A DNA stretch of 64,000 nt from Pseudomonadota bacterium (lineage in GTDB: Bacteria > Pseudomonadota > Gammaproteobacteria > Xanthomonadales > Xanthomonadaceae), in assembly GCA_018242365.1 (NCBI GenBank), contig JAFECB010000023.1, positions 1 through 64,000 of the forward strand. The letters run 5' to 3'. Under the pieces are notes generated by a model. The model saw nothing but the letters and a program-made list of their open reading frames with translations, was not told the DNA's origin and did not search any database. This document shows positions 18,074-27,572 of this stretch, one piece after another. How positions within the stretch are numbered: the stretch's first letter is position 1; each line of letters starts with the position of its first letter. The translations under genes and the position numbers were made by a program.

Positions 18074-18220
18074 TGCCGGCGAGTATGCGCGACGGCGGGG
18101 CGTCTGCGACACGGCCGCCGTCGCGACAGGCTAAAATGGGAGTCCTTTCGCGCGGCCACAGGGGCGCGTGTTGGCTCGACTCTCCGTTTCCCTTCCCGTT
18201 TTCATTCTTTTGGGGCCCCC

Positions 18221-19381
18221 ATGAATTTCCACGAATATCAGGCAAAACAACTGTTTGCCGACTACGGCATCGCGGTTCCGGCCGGACGTGTTGCGCGCAA
18301 TCCGGACGAGGCGGTGGATGCCGCCAAGGCCATTGGTGGGGGGCTGTGGGTCATCAAGGCGCAGATTCACGCCGGTGGCCGCGGCAAGGCCGGTGGCGTC
18401 AAGCTCGCCCGCACACTGGACGAGGTGCGCGAGCACGCCCGCGCCATGCTCGGCACCTCGCTGGTCACCTACCAGAGCGCCGGCGTGGCGCTGCCGGTGG
18501 ACACGGTGCTGGTCTGTGAAGGTACCGACATCGCCAAGGAGTTGTACCTGTCGGTGCTGGTGGATCGCGACAGCAAGACCATCACCTTCATTGCCTCCGC
18601 CGAAGGTGGTGTCGAGATCGAGCAAGTCGCGCGCGAAACCCCGGACAAGATCAAGACCCTGCACATCAACTACGTGCAGGGCCTGCAGCCGTTCGAATGC
18701 CGTGATCTCGGCTTCGCGCTCGGCCTGGACGCCAAGCAAGTCGGTCAGCTGACCAGGATCATGCTGGGCCTGTTTCGCCTGTTCAACGAAAAGGACCTGG
18801 CCCTGGTCGAGCTGAACCCGCTGGCCATCCTCACTGACGGCAACCTCGCCGTGCTCGACGGCAAGGTCAATTCCGACGACAACGCGACCTTCCGTCACGC
18901 CGATCTCGCCGCGATGCGCGATATCCGCCAGGAAGACCAGACTGAAGTGCGCGCCAGCCAGTACGGGCTGAACTACGTGACCATGGATGGCAACATCGGC
19001 TGCATGGTCAACGGTGCCGGTCTTGCGATGGCGACCATGGACGTGATCAAGCTCAACGGCGGCGAGCCGGCGAACTTCCTCGACGTTGGCGGCGGTGCCA
19101 CCAAGGAGCGCGTCACCGAGGCGTTCAAGCTGATCCTCTCCAGCGACAAGGTGAAGGCGATCTTCGTCAACATCTTCGGTGGGATCGTCCGCTGCGACAT
19201 GATCGCCGAGGGGATCATTGCAGCGGTCAAGGAAGTCGGTGTGCAGATCCCGGTGATCGTGCGACTGGAAGGCACCAATGTCGAAGCCGGCAAGGCGCTG
19301 CTGAAATCTTCGGGTCTGGCCATCATCGCCGCCGACGACATCGACGACGGTGCCAAGAAGGCGGTCGAGGCCGCAGCCTGA
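18221..19381 (+). CDS. sucC: succinyl-CoA synthetase, beta subunit
   Basis: ATP-grasp subunit that binds nucleotide and the succinate site; with SucD makes succinate and ATP/GTP from succinyl-CoA in the TCA cycle. The 386 residues begin [17 protein letters not shown], with [16 protein letters not shown] (nucleotide loop), LVELNPLAI (Mg2+ site) and [10 protein letters not shown]. The frame is open upstream across antisense pilS; the ATG at 18221 matches the E. coli N-terminus, but no clear Shine-Dalgarno site is visible. A TAAAAT hexamer at 18132-18137 may be the -10, with a poor -35. It is linked to sucD but separated from it by a REP pair. Confidence 0.98.
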   Translation: MNFHEYQAKQLFADYGIAVPAGRVARNPDEAVDAAKAIGGGLWVIKAQIHAGGRGKAGGVKLARTLDEVREHARAMLGTSLVTYQSAGVALPVDTVLVCEGTDIAKELYLSVLVDRDSKTITFIASAEGGVEIEQVARETPDKIKTLHINYVQGLQPFECRDLGFALGLDAKQVGQLTRIMLGLFRLFNEKDLALVELNPLAILTDGNLAVLDGKVNSDDNATFRHADLAAMRDIRQEDQTEVRASQYGLNYVTMDGNIGCMVNGAGLAMATMDVIKLNGGEPANFLDVGGGATKERVTEAFKLILSSDKVKAIFVNIFGGIVRCDMIAEGIIAAVKEVGVQIPVIVRLEGTNVEAGKALLKSSGLAIIAADDIDDGAKKAVEAAA

Positions 19382-19395
19382 TCCAACATCCCCAC

Positions 19396-19469
19396 GCAGG
19401 AGCGCACCGCAGGGGCGCGAGTGCGTTTTACAGAAACTTCGGTCGCGCCCCTGACGGTGCGCTCCTGCA
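19396..19469. repeat. REP-like repeat inside the sucCD operon
   Basis: Inverted arms 19396-19420 and 19443-19468 with a 22-base loop, lying between the sucC stop and the sucD start. Such a hairpin could stabilise the upstream sucC message or reduce sucD expression. Confidence 0.9.
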
Positions 19470-19491
19470 GGGCAATCACAAGGAATTCGAA

Positions 19492-20367
19492 ATGTCCGTT
19501 TTGATCAACAAGAACACCAAGGTGATCGTGCAGGGCTTCACCGGCTCGCAAGGCACTTTCCACGCCCAGCAGATGCTGGATTACGGCACCAAGGTCGTTG
19601 GTGGCGTCACCCCCGGCAAGGGCGGCAGCGAGCACCTTGGCCTGCCGGTGTTCAACACCGTCGCCGAATCGGTGCAGGCCACCGGTGCCGACGCCTCGGT
19701 CATCTACGTGCCGCCGGCGTTTGCCGCCGATGCGATCCTCGAAGCCGCCGCGGCCGGCATCAAGGTCATCGTCTGCATCACCGAAGGCATCCCGGTGCTG
19801 GACATGCTGCGCGTGAAGAATGTGCTCAAGGGCCATCCGGACGTGGTGCTGGTCGGCCCCAACTGCCCCGGTGTGATCACTCCCGGCGAATGCAAGATCG
19901 GCATCATGCCAGGCCACATCCACCTGCCGGGCAAGATCGGGATCGTCTCGCGCAGCGGCACCCTGACCTACGAAGCGGTCAAGCAGACCACCGACGTCGG
20001 TCTTGGCCAATCCACCTGTATTGGTATTGGTGGCGACCCGATCAACGGCACCAACTTCATCGACGCGTTGACGCTGTTCCAGGACGATCCGCAGACCGAA
20101 GGCATCATCATGGTCGGCGAGATTGGCGGCAGCGCCGAGGAAGAAGCAGCCGAGTTCATCGCCAAGCATGTCACCAAGCCGGTAGTGGGCTTCATCGCCG
20201 GTGCGTCCGCGCCGAAGGGTAAGCGCATGGGCCACGCTGGCGCGATTGCCTCAGGTGGTTCGGGCACGGCGGAAGGCAAGTTCGCCGCAATGGAAAAGGC
20301 CGGCATCACCACCGTCCGCAGCCCCGGCGAGCTGGGTGCCGCGATCGCCAAGCGGATGGCGAAGTAA
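19492..20367 (+). CDS. sucD: succinyl-CoA synthetase, alpha subunit
   Basis: Partner of SucC; binds CoA and carries the phosphohistidine. The 291-residue protein begins [21 protein letters not shown] (CoA-binding Rossmann fold). [19 protein letters not shown] and the active-site stretch [15 protein letters not shown] follow, the latter holding the phosphorylated His. AAGGAATTCGAAATG supplies a Shine-Dalgarno site. Its length equals the usual 289-291. A terminator and a REP element close the operon. Confidence 0.98.
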   Translation: MSVLINKNTKVIVQGFTGSQGTFHAQQMLDYGTKVVGGVTPGKGGSEHLGLPVFNTVAESVQATGADASVIYVPPAFAADAILEAAAAGIKVIVCITEGIPVLDMLRVKNVLKGHPDVVLVGPNCPGVITPGECKIGIMPGHIHLPGKIGIVSRSGTLTYEAVKQTTDVGLGQSTCIGIGGDPINGTNFIDALTLFQDDPQTEGIIMVGEIGGSAEEEAAEFIAKHVTKPVVGFIAGASAPKGKRMGHAGAIASGGSGTAEGKFAAMEKAGITTVRSPGELGAAIAKRMAK

Positions 20368-20390
20368 GCTGCCGCCAGCATGGATGCTCC

Positions 20391-20421
20391 ACAAAGGCCG
20401 CCTCCGGGCGGCCTTTGTGTT
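20391..20421 (+). terminator. terminator of sucCD
   Basis: A 12-bp stem ACAAAGGCCGCC/GGCGGCCTTTGT with a TCCG loop, 23 bases after the sucD stop and followed by GTTTGTG. The T-run is interrupted, so its strength is uncertain. Confidence 0.75.
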
Positions 20422-20456
20422 TGTGTCGCGCGTCTCCCGTAGGATCTCACCGGTAT

Positions 20457-20583
20457 TGTGGGAGCGCACCGCAGGGGCGCGATGCTTTTTCGGATCATGC
20501 AAGGGGATTCGCGCCCCTCGGCCTGCGGTCTCGGTGCGCTCCTACAAAATCGTGCCCTGTGGGAGCACACCGCAGGGGTGCGA
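20457..20583. repeat. REP-like repeat with one extended arm
   Basis: Left arm 20457-20482, right arm 20509-20543, then a further direct unit at 20558-20583. The right arm is about 12 bases longer than in other copies: between GGTGCGCTCC and TCGCGCCCC it carries an extra CGGCCTGCGGTCTC-like segment. A similar extension occurs in the left arm at 53505. The 463-base gap 20368-20830 holds this repeat, the sucCD terminator and the sigma-54 promoter of the first pilin gene, and no gene. Confidence 0.88.
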
Positions 20584-20716
20584 CCACGAAGCCTTGCCCC
20601 ATCAGTGGCCGCAGAGCGTCACAATCTGACGTATTGCGCATAGGCCCTGCACCGGCTAGCCTCACCAAAGCGTGACGCATGATTCAAATCGGCACCACGG
20701 TCATGTCTGTCCGCTA

Positions 20717-20733
20717 TTGGCACGTTTCCTGCG
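20717..20733 (+). promoter_or_regulatory. sigma-54 promoter of the first pilin gene
   Basis: TTGGCACG-TTTC-CTGCG, against consensus TTGGCACG-N4-TTGCW, with the required 12-base spacing between the GG (-24) and GC (-12) pairs. Predicted start near 20744, giving a leader of about 87 bases. PilR, encoded 4.5 kb away, is the expected activator. Its binding sites upstream were not resolved. Confidence 0.8.
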
Positions 20734-20830
20734 TTACAGTATTTGCACGCGCCAGTTCGCCCGTGCTGGGACCGGTACCAGAAGCGACACCGGTGCGTGA
20801 TCCACCCAACCAACCCTAGGGGATTTACCT

Positions 20831-21178
20831 ATGAACAAGCAGCAAGGCTTTACCCTGATCGAACTGATGATCGTCGTCGCAATCATCGCCATCCTGGCCG
20901 CCATCGCGCTGCCGGCGTACAACAACTACCGCATTCGTGCGGCGGAAGGCGCCTGTCAGGCGGAAGCCAAGGCCTACATGAGCTCGGCCGTGGCTGCTGG
21001 CCAGTCGCAGATGACGATTGCGGCTGCGCCTCAGAAGGCCTGCACCAACGCAGTGACCCTGACCTCGTCACAAATCACCACTTCGGCCTCCATCTCCTTC
21101 ACTCCGAAGACTCCGGGCTCGGCCACCACGAGCTGCGACGCCTCCAATGCCACCTGCTCGATGACCCCGTCGGTCTAA
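20831..21178 (+). CDS. pilA: type IV pilin, first of three
   Basis: A prepilin of 115 residues: leader MNKQQG, PilD cleavage before the Phe in [20 protein letters not shown] (with the essential Glu5), then a short globular domain. Four cysteines occur (GACQAE, QKACTN, and the pair in SCDASNATC), and the C-terminus is CSMTPSV. The Cys pattern is shared by the two following pilins and implies two disulfides. The domain is rich in Ser/Thr/Ala, so O-glycosylation is possible but unproven. It is shorter than the usual 140-160 residue PilA. AGGGGATT precedes the ATG, the sigma-54 promoter lies at 20717 and a strong terminator follows, so it is its own transcription unit and is likely the major pilin. 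Confidence 0.93.
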   Translation: MNKQQGFTLIELMIVVAIIAILAAIALPAYNNYRIRAAEGACQAEAKAYMSSAVAAGQSQMTIAAAPQKACTNAVTLTSSQITTSASISFTPKTPGSATTSCDASNATCSMTPSV

Positions 21179-21201
21179 GCATCTGCCATCTGGTGTCACC
21201 C

Positions 21202-21229
21202 AAGGCCCCTCGCAAGAGGGGCCTTTTTT
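21202..21229 (+). terminator. terminator of the first pilin gene
   Basis: 10-bp stem AAGGCCCCTC/GAGGGGCCTT with a GCAA loop and a run of six T overlapping the end of the stem. It lies 23 bases after the stop. Confidence 0.93.
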
Positions 21230-21314
21230 GTGCCGGTCGGGGCTTGCGCGCTTGTTTCGCCGCGCCTTTTCATCGTAAATGCAGCACAGTCAAGGCCAAG
21301 CGACGGAAAACACC

Positions 21315-21668
21315 ATGTCGAAGCACACGCACGGATTCACCCTGATCGAATTGCTGGTTGTGGTGGCTGTCATCGCCATCCTCGCGGCCATCGCGCTGCC
21401 CGCCTACAACCGTTACCGAATCCGCACCGCCGAAGGCGCTTGCCAGGCGGAGGCGAAGGGTTACATGAACATGGCCCTGACGGCCTTCCACGCCAGGATG
21501 ACCATTGCAGCGCCAACGCCGCACGCGTGCACCGGGCCCACCGCCGCCCTCACCTCGGCCGACATCGTCGGCTCGACAACGATCCTGTTCACGCCGAAAG
21601 CGCCAGGCACGGCTACGACGCAATGCAACGCCGCCAATGCCGCCTGCACAATGACCCCGTCCGCCTGA
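21315..21668 (+). CDS. type IV pilin, second of three
   Basis: A 117-residue prepilin: leader MSKHTHG, cleavage before FTLIELLVVVAVIAILAAI, then [23 protein letters not shown]. The four cysteines and the ending CTMTPSA match its neighbours. The globular part differs from the first pilin in the middle (HARMTIAAPTPHACTGPTAAL). No sigma-54 site was found in the 136-base gap upstream, which begins with the first pilin's terminator, and the ribosome-binding site (GACGGAAA) is weak. It may be expressed only at a low level or from an unseen promoter. A duplicated or accessory pilin is the best reading. Confidence 0.9.
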   Translation: MSKHTHGFTLIELLVVVAVIAILAAIALPAYNRYRIRTAEGACQAEAKGYMNMALTAFHARMTIAAPTPHACTGPTAALTSADIVGSTTILFTPKAPGTATTQCNAANAACTMTPSA

Positions 21669-21680
21669 TTCCACTGCCAC

Positions 21681-21704
21681 AATCCGGCTTGCGCAAGCCG
21701 GATT
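21681..21704. repeat. perfect 24-base palindrome after the second pilin gene
   Basis: Two 10-base arms, AATCCGGCTT and AAGCCGGATT, around GCGC; the whole is self-complementary. It is 12 bases after the stop, with no T-run on either strand, so it is more likely a weak or rho-assisted terminator than an intrinsic one. As DNA it could also be a protein-binding site. Confidence 0.55.
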
Positions 21705-21751
21705 GGCTCCGACCCATCGCCGCACACCCTCCTGCTGACCCGACCGCCTTC

Positions 21752-21768
21752 TTGGCACGCAACTTGCG
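21752..21768 (+). promoter_or_regulatory. sigma-54 promoter of the third pilin gene
   Basis: TTGGCACG-CAAC-TTGCG, essentially consensus, with the correct 12-base GG-to-GC spacing. Predicted start near 21779, only about 27 bases before the ATG. It matches the sigma-54 site of the first pilin and is the stronger of the two. Confidence 0.9.
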
Positions 21769-21805
21769 TGATATTCCCGGGAACCAACATCACAGGGGCA
21801 AGGCA

Positions 21806-22159
21806 ATGATTCGCAACGCGCGCGGTTTCACCCTGATCGAGCTGATGATCGTCGTTGCGATCATCGCAATCCTGGCGGCGATTGCGCTGCCGGCCTACAA
21901 CAATTACCGCATCCGCTCCGCAGAGGGCGCCTGTCAGGCCGAAGCATCCGCCTACATGACCATGGCCGTTCCCTCGGTGTTCACCGGCATGACCATTCCC
22001 TCCCCATCCCCACATGCATGTACTAGCCCCAGCGCGGCCATTACGTCGGCGGATGTCACCGGCTCGGCCTCGATCGACTTTACGCCCGCCGCACCGGGAT
22101 CGGCGCATACGTTTTGCGAGGCGGCAACTGCCACCTGCTCGATGACGCCTTCGGTCTAA
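21806..22159 (+). CDS. type IV pilin, third of three
   Basis: A 117-residue prepilin: leader MIRNARG, cleavage before [19 protein letters not shown], then [21 protein letters not shown]. It keeps the four cysteines and the ending CSMTPSV. The first 30 mature residues are almost identical to the first pilin, while the centre ([24 protein letters not shown]) differs. It has its own consensus sigma-54 promoter and AGGGGCAAGGC as ribosome-binding site. No intrinsic terminator follows, so its transcript may run into the sugar genes. Either it or the first gene could be the major pilin. Confidence 0.92.
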   Translation: MIRNARGFTLIELMIVVAIIAILAAIALPAYNNYRIRSAEGACQAEASAYMTMAVPSVFTGMTIPSPSPHACTSPSAAITSADVTGSASIDFTPAAPGSAHTFCEAATATCSMTPSV

Positions 22160-22311
22160 CCCGGGTAGAGCTTTCGAGTTTCCATCCAGCCGCGTGACTG
22201 CGGCAACAAGTGGCAGCACCCAGAGGGCTGCTCGCGACCATCGCAGCCTGCAGCAGTCACTCGGGTGCAAACGGCTGGCATACTGTCAGCACCTTGCTCT
22301 GCGGCTCTCCA

Positions 22312-22737
22312 GTGCGCTTCCTCCACTCCGAACTGCCCCGCTACTTCATCGCTTCGCTGTTGGCACTGGCCGTGGATACCGGCGTCCTGTCGGCATGTCT
22401 GCGCCTGCTGCATCTTTCGCTTCCTTGGTCGGCCACGGCCGGATTCGTCTCGGGTGTCCTGGTCGCCTATGTGTTGAGCATTCGCTGGGTGTTTCGGTCG
22501 CGCGCGTTTGGTTCCACTCCATTTCCGGAATTCATCTCGTTTGTCGCCATCGGCGTCGTCGGGCTCGGTATCACCCAAGCGGTGCTCTGGGTCGGCGTTT
22601 CCCGCCTTGGCTTGCTGGCAGAGGCGGTGAAGCTGGTCGCGGCAATGATCACCTTCGCCTTCAATTTCATCTTGCGCAGAGCGCTGCTGTTCGCGGGTGC
22701 GCGCAGCACAGACGCGGTTCCGGGAGCGTCGCCTTGA
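22312..22737 (+). CDS. GtrA-family membrane protein (first)
   Basis: A small four-helix membrane protein of the GtrA family, thought to help move lipid-linked sugars across the inner membrane. From GTG 22312 it has 141 residues: [16 protein letters not shown] opens the first helix, then [32 protein letters not shown] and [11 protein letters not shown], the family's conserved C-terminal FNF-x2-RR-x2-F pattern. The frame stays open upstream (TTG 22294, GTG 22210), and no start has a good Shine-Dalgarno site, so the true N-terminus is uncertain. The stop overlaps the TTG start of the next gene. It is the first gene of the sugar island, directly after the pilins. Confidence 0.8.
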   Translation: MRFLHSELPRYFIASLLALAVDTGVLSACLRLLHLSLPWSATAGFVSGVLVAYVLSIRWVFRSRAFGSTPFPEFISFVAIGVVGLGITQAVLWVGVSRLGLLAEAVKLVAAMITFAFNFILRRALLFAGARSTDAVPGASP

Positions 22738-24296
22738 GCCACGCCATCGTCATCATCGGTGCCGGCCCGGCCGGCCTGACCGCCGCGCTGGAACTGCAAG
22801 CCGCCGGCATCACCGACATCACTGTGCTCGAGGCCGACACCCAGGTGGGCGGCATCTCCCGCACAGTCACGCACCACGGCAATCGCATCGATATCGGCGG
22901 GCATCGATTCTTTTCCAAATCCGATTGGGTGATGGACTGGTGGCGCGAGCTGATGCCTGTGGCCACCCCGGCCGACCCGGACGCGGGGCGCGAACTGCGT
23001 TACCAGGGAGCCCGCACCGGGGCACCGGCCGGCACCGCAGACGAAGCCGACGAGACCGTGATGCTGGTGCGCAGCCGACTCTCGCGCATCTATTTCAACA
23101 AGCGCTTTTTCGATTACCCGCTCAAGCTCAACCCGGACACCCTGCTCAAGCTGGGGCCCTGGAAGACCTTCACCTTCGGCCTGAGCTACGTCTTCTCGCG
23201 CCTGTTCCCGCGCAAGCCGGAAGCCTCGCTGGAAGACTTCCTGATCAACCGATTCGGGCTGAAACTCTATCGCCAGTTCTTCAAGGAATACACCGAGAAG
23301 GTCTGGGGCGTGCCCTGCGGAGAAATCAGCGCGGCATGGGGTGCGCAGCGGATCAAGAGTCTGTCGGTAACCAAGGCCATTGTCCACGCGATCAAACAAG
23401 TACTGGGGCTCGGCGACAAGGCAGAGCAGACGTCGCTGATCGAAAGCTTCCTGTACCCCAAGTACGGCCCCGGCCAGATGTGGGAAATCGCCGCGAAACG
23501 TTTCGTGGCGCAGGGCGGCACGATGCTGATGCAAAGCCGCGTGGACGGCATCGACCTGCAAGACGGCAGAGTACAGGGCGTGCGATTCCTTGACGATTCG
23601 GGCACCGCACATACTCTGCCCTGTACCCAGCTGCTATCCACCATGCCGATCAAGGATCTAGTGGCCGCTGCCGGTGAAGGGTTTGCGCCCGAAATTCGCC
23701 GGATTGCCGGCGCACTGTCCTACCGCGACTTCATCACCGTGGGCCTGCTGTACCCACGCAGCACCATCCCGCGTCAACTCGACGACAACTGGATCTACAT
23801 TCAAGAACCCGGCGTGAACGTCGGCCGGGTGCAGGTATTCAACAACTGGAGTCCCTACATGGTTGCGGATCCCGCCACCCTGTGGATGGGGCTGGAGTTC
23901 TTCTGCAAGGAAAATGACCCCTTGTGGACGATGGGCGAAGCAGAGATGCAAGCGCTGGCCCACCGCGAAATGGTGCAGATCGGCTTGGTGCGAACTGACG
24001 CCCCGCTGGATGCCGTCGTCATTCACGTCCCCAAGGCCTATCCCGGCTATTTCGGCGAGGCCTACGCCAGGTTCGATCAATTGCAGGCCGCATTGGACGC
24101 CGTGCCCAACCTGTTCCTGATCGGCCGCAACGGCATGCACCGCTACAACAATCAGGACCACTCGATGCTGACCGCGAGGGAAGCGGTGCGACAGATCGTT
24201 ACAGGAGTCGTGGACAAAACGGCAATCTGGGGGATCAATGTGGATGACGAGTATCACGAGGAAAAGCAGGGCCAGAATGACCGGGGCACCATATGA
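22734..24296 (+). CDS. FAD-dependent oxidoreductase, UDP-galactopyranose-mutase-like
   Basis: A 520-residue FAD protein. The N-terminal [21 protein letters not shown] is the FAD/NAD Rossmann motif, followed by [13 protein letters not shown] and the GG doublet region [11 protein letters not shown]. The C-terminal [23 protein letters not shown] closes the FAD domain. The family (amine-oxidase/protoporphyrinogen-oxidase-like NAD(P)/FAD proteins) is frequent in surface-glycan clusters and related to UDP-galactopyranose mutase; the substrate is unknown. The start is TTG at 22734 inside CTTGA, overlapping the gtrA stop, with GGGAG eight bases upstream. The stop overlaps the next gene's ATG. It probably alters a sugar before transfer, but that is inference. 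Confidence 0.8.
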   Translation: MSHAIVIIGAGPAGLTAALELQAAGITDITVLEADTQVGGISRTVTHHGNRIDIGGHRFFSKSDWVMDWWRELMPVATPADPDAGRELRYQGARTGAPAGTADEADETVMLVRSRLSRIYFNKRFFDYPLKLNPDTLLKLGPWKTFTFGLSYVFSRLFPRKPEASLEDFLINRFGLKLYRQFFKEYTEKVWGVPCGEISAAWGAQRIKSLSVTKAIVHAIKQVLGLGDKAEQTSLIESFLYPKYGPGQMWEIAAKRFVAQGGTMLMQSRVDGIDLQDGRVQGVRFLDDSGTAHTLPCTQLLSTMPIKDLVAAAGEGFAPEIRRIAGALSYRDFITVGLLYPRSTIPRQLDDNWIYIQEPGVNVGRVQVFNNWSPYMVADPATLWMGLEFFCKENDPLWTMGEAEMQALAHREMVQIGLVRTDAPLDAVVIHVPKAYPGYFGEAYARFDQLQAALDAVPNLFLIGRNGMHRYNNQDHSMLTAREAVRQIVTGVVDKTAIWGINVDDEYHEEKQGQNDRGTI

Positions 24297-25768
24297 CGTT
24301 ATTGCCGACAGCTGGCACCAGACGGGAGGTGGATGGCCTTGACCGGGTCATCTGCATCTATTTGCTGCTCCCGGTGTTCCTGTTCTGCTTCTGGTTCACC
24401 ACGCCTTTCGCAATCACCCTGCTCGTGCTTTCGGGCTGTGGCACCTATTGGGCGCTTTCTGGCCGAAACAAAGCCCCAATCGGCATTCCGTTGCCCTGGC
24501 TTGTCGCCATCTGTGCCATTTCGCTGGCATGGACCGCCATCTCGGGGGTCGGCCATTATTTTTATGCGAATACCGACTGGATCATCCGTGACGCGACCTT
24601 GCACGATCTTGTCGTTTCCGGTTGGCCGCCTACGTTCATCGATACGGATGGCTCGACCCTCATCCTGCGTGCACCGACGGCCTATTACCTGCCCTCGGCT
24701 GTCATCGGAAAAGCGTTGGGACTTGGTGCGGCAAACACAAGCATTTTCCTGTGGACCGCGCTAGGCGTCGCACTGTTTCTGACATCGGCTTGCCGATTGT
24801 TCGAGACAAGGACCCAGCGCGTTGCCTGCATATTGATACTGCTGTTGTTCGGGGGCCTGGACCTGATTGGCTTCACATGGCGCGCTGGCCGGCCACCTGC
24901 TCCCGGTGAAATGATCGAGTGGTGGCTGCAGATCATCCAGTACCCATCCAATACATATCTGCTGGCGTGGGTCCCTAACCATGCATTACCGGCATGGCTG
25001 GGTGTCAGCTTGATTTTGCGCCACTGGCGACTACCGAGCCTGGCGAAAATTACCCCGCTGCTCGCCGCCTCGATCCCGTTGTGGTCTCCTCTGGCAGCGA
25101 TGGGCCTGTTTCCATTTTTCCTGTTCGGCCTGGCCTGGCGCAGGGACTTCAAGGCATTGTTCTCGCCCCGAACCTGCCTGCCTTTCTTCCTGCCTTTGCT
25201 GGCGATCGCCAGTTATTCCGGGATGGACGCAAGCACCATCAATCACGGTTGGCTGATCCATGCTTTTGATTCCACCGGGGCGTTCCTGCGTTTCTACGCA
25301 GCTTTTTGCCTGCTTGAATTCGGAATCCTCGCCCTGATCTTGTCACGGCTCATCCGGTTCGACCTCCCGCTTCGAATCGCAGTCGCCCTCCTGTTCCTGC
25401 TTCCGATCTATGTGTACGGCCCATACAACGATCTGGCGATGCGCGGCTGTATCCCCGCCCTCACGATCCTGGCACTCGCATGCGTCGCGCCAATCACCGA
25501 GCAAAAGCGTTCGCTCTGGCAAACCCTGCTACTGCTCGTGCTTGCGATCGGCATGCTTGGTTCCTTGCAGGAACCGATTCGAGGCTTGATCGGACCACGC
25601 TGGCCCGCTCTGGGCAAATCGCTGCCTGATTCCGTTCCGATCGAATACGATAGAGCCAGGAGTCGATTCCCGACCCATTACTTCGCCCATCCTGACCAAC
25701 ACGGCAGCAATCGGTTCCTGCGTGTCCAGCCTCCCGGGAACCTGCCCCATCAGGAGTCTGCGCCTTAG
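24293..25768 (+). CDS. large multi-membrane GT-C-like protein
   Basis: A 491-residue protein with about ten hydrophobic segments, not recognised by name. Its first periplasmic loop contains [16 protein letters not shown], an acidic/aromatic motif like the catalytic first loop of GT-C glycosyltransferases, which take sugar from a polyprenyl-phosphate donor. Other islands are [16 protein letters not shown] and NHALPAWLG. The last 60 residues are soluble and hydrophilic. The ATG overlaps the FAD gene's stop (ATGA). Base composition looks lower in GC than the housekeeping genes by eye; this was not measured. Best guess: a membrane glycosyltransferase or polymerase of the island's glycan. O-antigen polymerase is an alternative. 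Confidence 0.6.
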   Translation: MTLLPTAGTRREVDGLDRVICIYLLLPVFLFCFWFTTPFAITLLVLSGCGTYWALSGRNKAPIGIPLPWLVAICAISLAWTAISGVGHYFYANTDWIIRDATLHDLVVSGWPPTFIDTDGSTLILRAPTAYYLPSAVIGKALGLGAANTSIFLWTALGVALFLTSACRLFETRTQRVACILILLLFGGLDLIGFTWRAGRPPAPGEMIEWWLQIIQYPSNTYLLAWVPNHALPAWLGVSLILRHWRLPSLAKITPLLAASIPLWSPLAAMGLFPFFLFGLAWRRDFKALFSPRTCLPFFLPLLAIASYSGMDASTINHGWLIHAFDSTGAFLRFYAAFCLLEFGILALILSRLIRFDLPLRIAVALLFLLPIYVYGPYNDLAMRGCIPALTILALACVAPITEQKRSLWQTLLLLVLAIGMLGSLQEPIRGLIGPRWPALGKSLPDSVPIEYDRARSRFPTHYFAHPDQHGSNRFLRVQPPGNLPHQESAP

Positions 25769-25783
25769 GCGGCAGACCGACTC

Positions 25784-26797
25784 ATGCCCGCCATCACAGT
25801 CAATGCAGGAGATGCCTTTCATGCCGACACCGGGATCAGCATCCTCGATGCCGCTGCCACGGCATCGCAACTGATCCCCTACAGCTGCCGTAGCGGACGC
25901 TGCGGCACCTGCAAATGCAAACTCATCAAGGGCGAATCCGCTGCTTTCGCGAATGAAACCGGGCTCACCTCGCAGGAGCAATCCGAAGGCTGGATCCTCA
26001 GCTGCGTGCGCACCGCAACGACAGACATCGTCATCCAGGCCGACACGCTGGATGGCTTGCAACTGCCGCAGGCGAGGACCATGCCCTGCCGCATCCAGCA
26101 GCTGGAGCGCCCGGCCCCCGACGTGCTTCGGGTCCGGTTGCGCCTGCCTCCTGACGCATCATTGGATGCCTTGCCCGGCCAATACATCGAAGTCATCGGC
26201 AGCGGCGGCATTCGCCGCAGTTATTCATTGGCCAACACCTGCGACGCCGGCAAGCCGCTGGAGCTGCATGTGCGTGCCATCGACGGCGGCGCGATGAGCA
26301 CGTACTGGTTCGACCACGCGCGGGAGAACGACCTGCTGCGCCTGCGCGGCCCGCTCGGCACCTTCCTGCTGCGTGACATCGCCGGGCGCGACCTGTACTT
26401 CCTGGCCACCGGCACCGGGATTGCGCCGGTCCTCGCTCAGCTGGAATCGATGACTGCAATGCCCGACCGCGAGCAGCCTCGTTCGGTGACCGTACTCTGG
26501 GGAGGCCGTCAGCGGGAAGATCTGTATCTGGACGTCGCCGCACGCATTCGCGAACACACGTTCATCCCCGTACTCTCGCGCGCCGACCCGAGCTGGAACG
26601 GTGCGCGCGGTCATGTGCAGGATGTCTTGCTGGCCCGCAATCCCGACCTTGCCAATGCCTCGGTTTATGCTTGCGGCTCGGATGCGATGATCCACACGGC
26701 AAGGGCCAGCCTTATCTCAGCCGGCTTGCCAAACGCACACGTTCATTCCGATGCATTCGTCTGTTCGGCTGCACCCCCCACACCCCAAGGGCAATGA
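25784..26797 (+). CDS. ddhD: CDP-6-deoxy-delta-3,4-glucoseen reductase (E3)
   Basis: Electron donor for 3-deoxygenation of CDP-4-keto-6-deoxyglucose. The 337 residues have three domains in order: an N-terminal plant-type [2Fe-2S] ferredoxin (C35, C40, C43 in CRSGRCGTC, and C74), an FAD domain with RSYSLAN (145-151), and an NAD domain with ATGTGIAP (208-215). It passes electrons from NADH through FAD and the cluster to DdhC. Gene order ddhD-ddhA-ddhB-ddhC is that of Salmonella and Yersinia 3,6-dideoxyhexose clusters. It begins 15 bases after the preceding gene, with a modest ribosome-binding site. Confidence 0.93.
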   Translation: MPAITVNAGDAFHADTGISILDAAATASQLIPYSCRSGRCGTCKCKLIKGESAAFANETGLTSQEQSEGWILSCVRTATTDIVIQADTLDGLQLPQARTMPCRIQQLERPAPDVLRVRLRLPPDASLDALPGQYIEVIGSGGIRRSYSLANTCDAGKPLELHVRAIDGGAMSTYWFDHARENDLLRLRGPLGTFLLRDIAGRDLYFLATGTGIAPVLAQLESMTAMPDREQPRSVTVLWGGRQREDLYLDVAARIREHTFIPVLSRADPSWNGARGHVQDVLLARNPDLANASVYACGSDAMIHTARASLISAGLPNAHVHSDAFVCSAAPPTPQGQ

Positions 26798-26798
26798 C

Positions 26799-27572
26799 AT
26801 GAAGGCAGTCATCCTCGCAGGCGGACTTGGCACGCGCCTGAGCGAAGAGACCAGCGTGCGCCCCAAACCCATGGTGGAGATCGGTGGCATGCCGATCCTG
26901 TGGCACATCCTGAAACTGTATGCGCACCACGGGGTCAACGACTTCGTGATCTGCTGCGGCTACAAGGGTTACCTTATCAAGGAATACTTCGCCAACTATT
27001 TCCTGCACATGTCGGATGTCACCTTCGACCTGCACGAAAACCGCATGCACGTCCACCAGCGCCGTGCCGAACCGTGGAAGGTGACCTTGGTCGACACCGG
27101 CGAACAGACGCAAACCGGCGGGCGCCTGCTGCGGGTCGCCGACTACCTGAAGGACGAAGACGCCTTCTGCCTGACCTATGGCGATGGTGTCGGCGACATC
27201 GACATCACCGCAACCATCGATTTCCACCGCCAGCACGGCAAGCTTGCCACGGTCACCGCCACCTATCCGCCCGGGCGCTTCGGTGCACTGGATATCCAGG
27301 ACCGGCAAGTCCGCAGCTTCCAGGAGAAGCCCAAGGGCGACGGCGCGATGATCAATGGTGGCTTCTTCGTGCTGTCCCCGCGCGTGCTCGATCATGTGCA
27401 GGGCGACGACACGCTGTGGGAGCAACAACCGCTGCAGCGGCTGGCCGCAGACGGCGAGCTGATGGCCTGGCAGCACACCGGCTTCTGGCAGCCGATGGAC
27501 ACCCTGCGCGACAAAACCTATCTTGAAGACCTGTGGGCCTCGGGCAAGGCCCCGTGGAAACTTTGGGAATGA
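26799..27572 (+). CDS. ddhA: glucose-1-phosphate cytidylyltransferase
   Basis: Makes CDP-glucose from glucose-1-phosphate and CTP, the first step of the CDP-dideoxyhexose pathway (RfbF in Salmonella). The 257 residues begin [18 protein letters not shown] with the nucleotidyltransferase loop, then [18 protein letters not shown] and [10 protein letters not shown], all diagnostic of this family. The ATG lies one base after the ddhD stop, and the stop overlaps the ddhB start. The longer frame from 26751 runs within the ddhD coding region and was rejected. Confidence 0.97.
   Translation: MKAVILAGGLGTRLSEETSVRPKPMVEIGGMPILWHILKLYAHHGVNDFVICCGYKGYLIKEYFANYFLHMSDVTFDLHENRMHVHQRRAEPWKVTLVDTGEQTQTGGRLLRVADYLKDEDAFCLTYGDGVGDIDITATIDFHRQHGKLATVTATYPPGRFGALDIQDRQVRSFQEKPKGDGAMINGGFFVLSPRVLDHVQGDDTLWEQQPLQRLAADGELMAWQHTGFWQPMDTLRDKTYLEDLWASGKAPWKLWE

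Noticed and set aside
16454..18220. Open frame extending sucC upstream by nearly 590 codons
   Set aside because: The extension is antisense to pilS, and SucC has its normal length from 18221.
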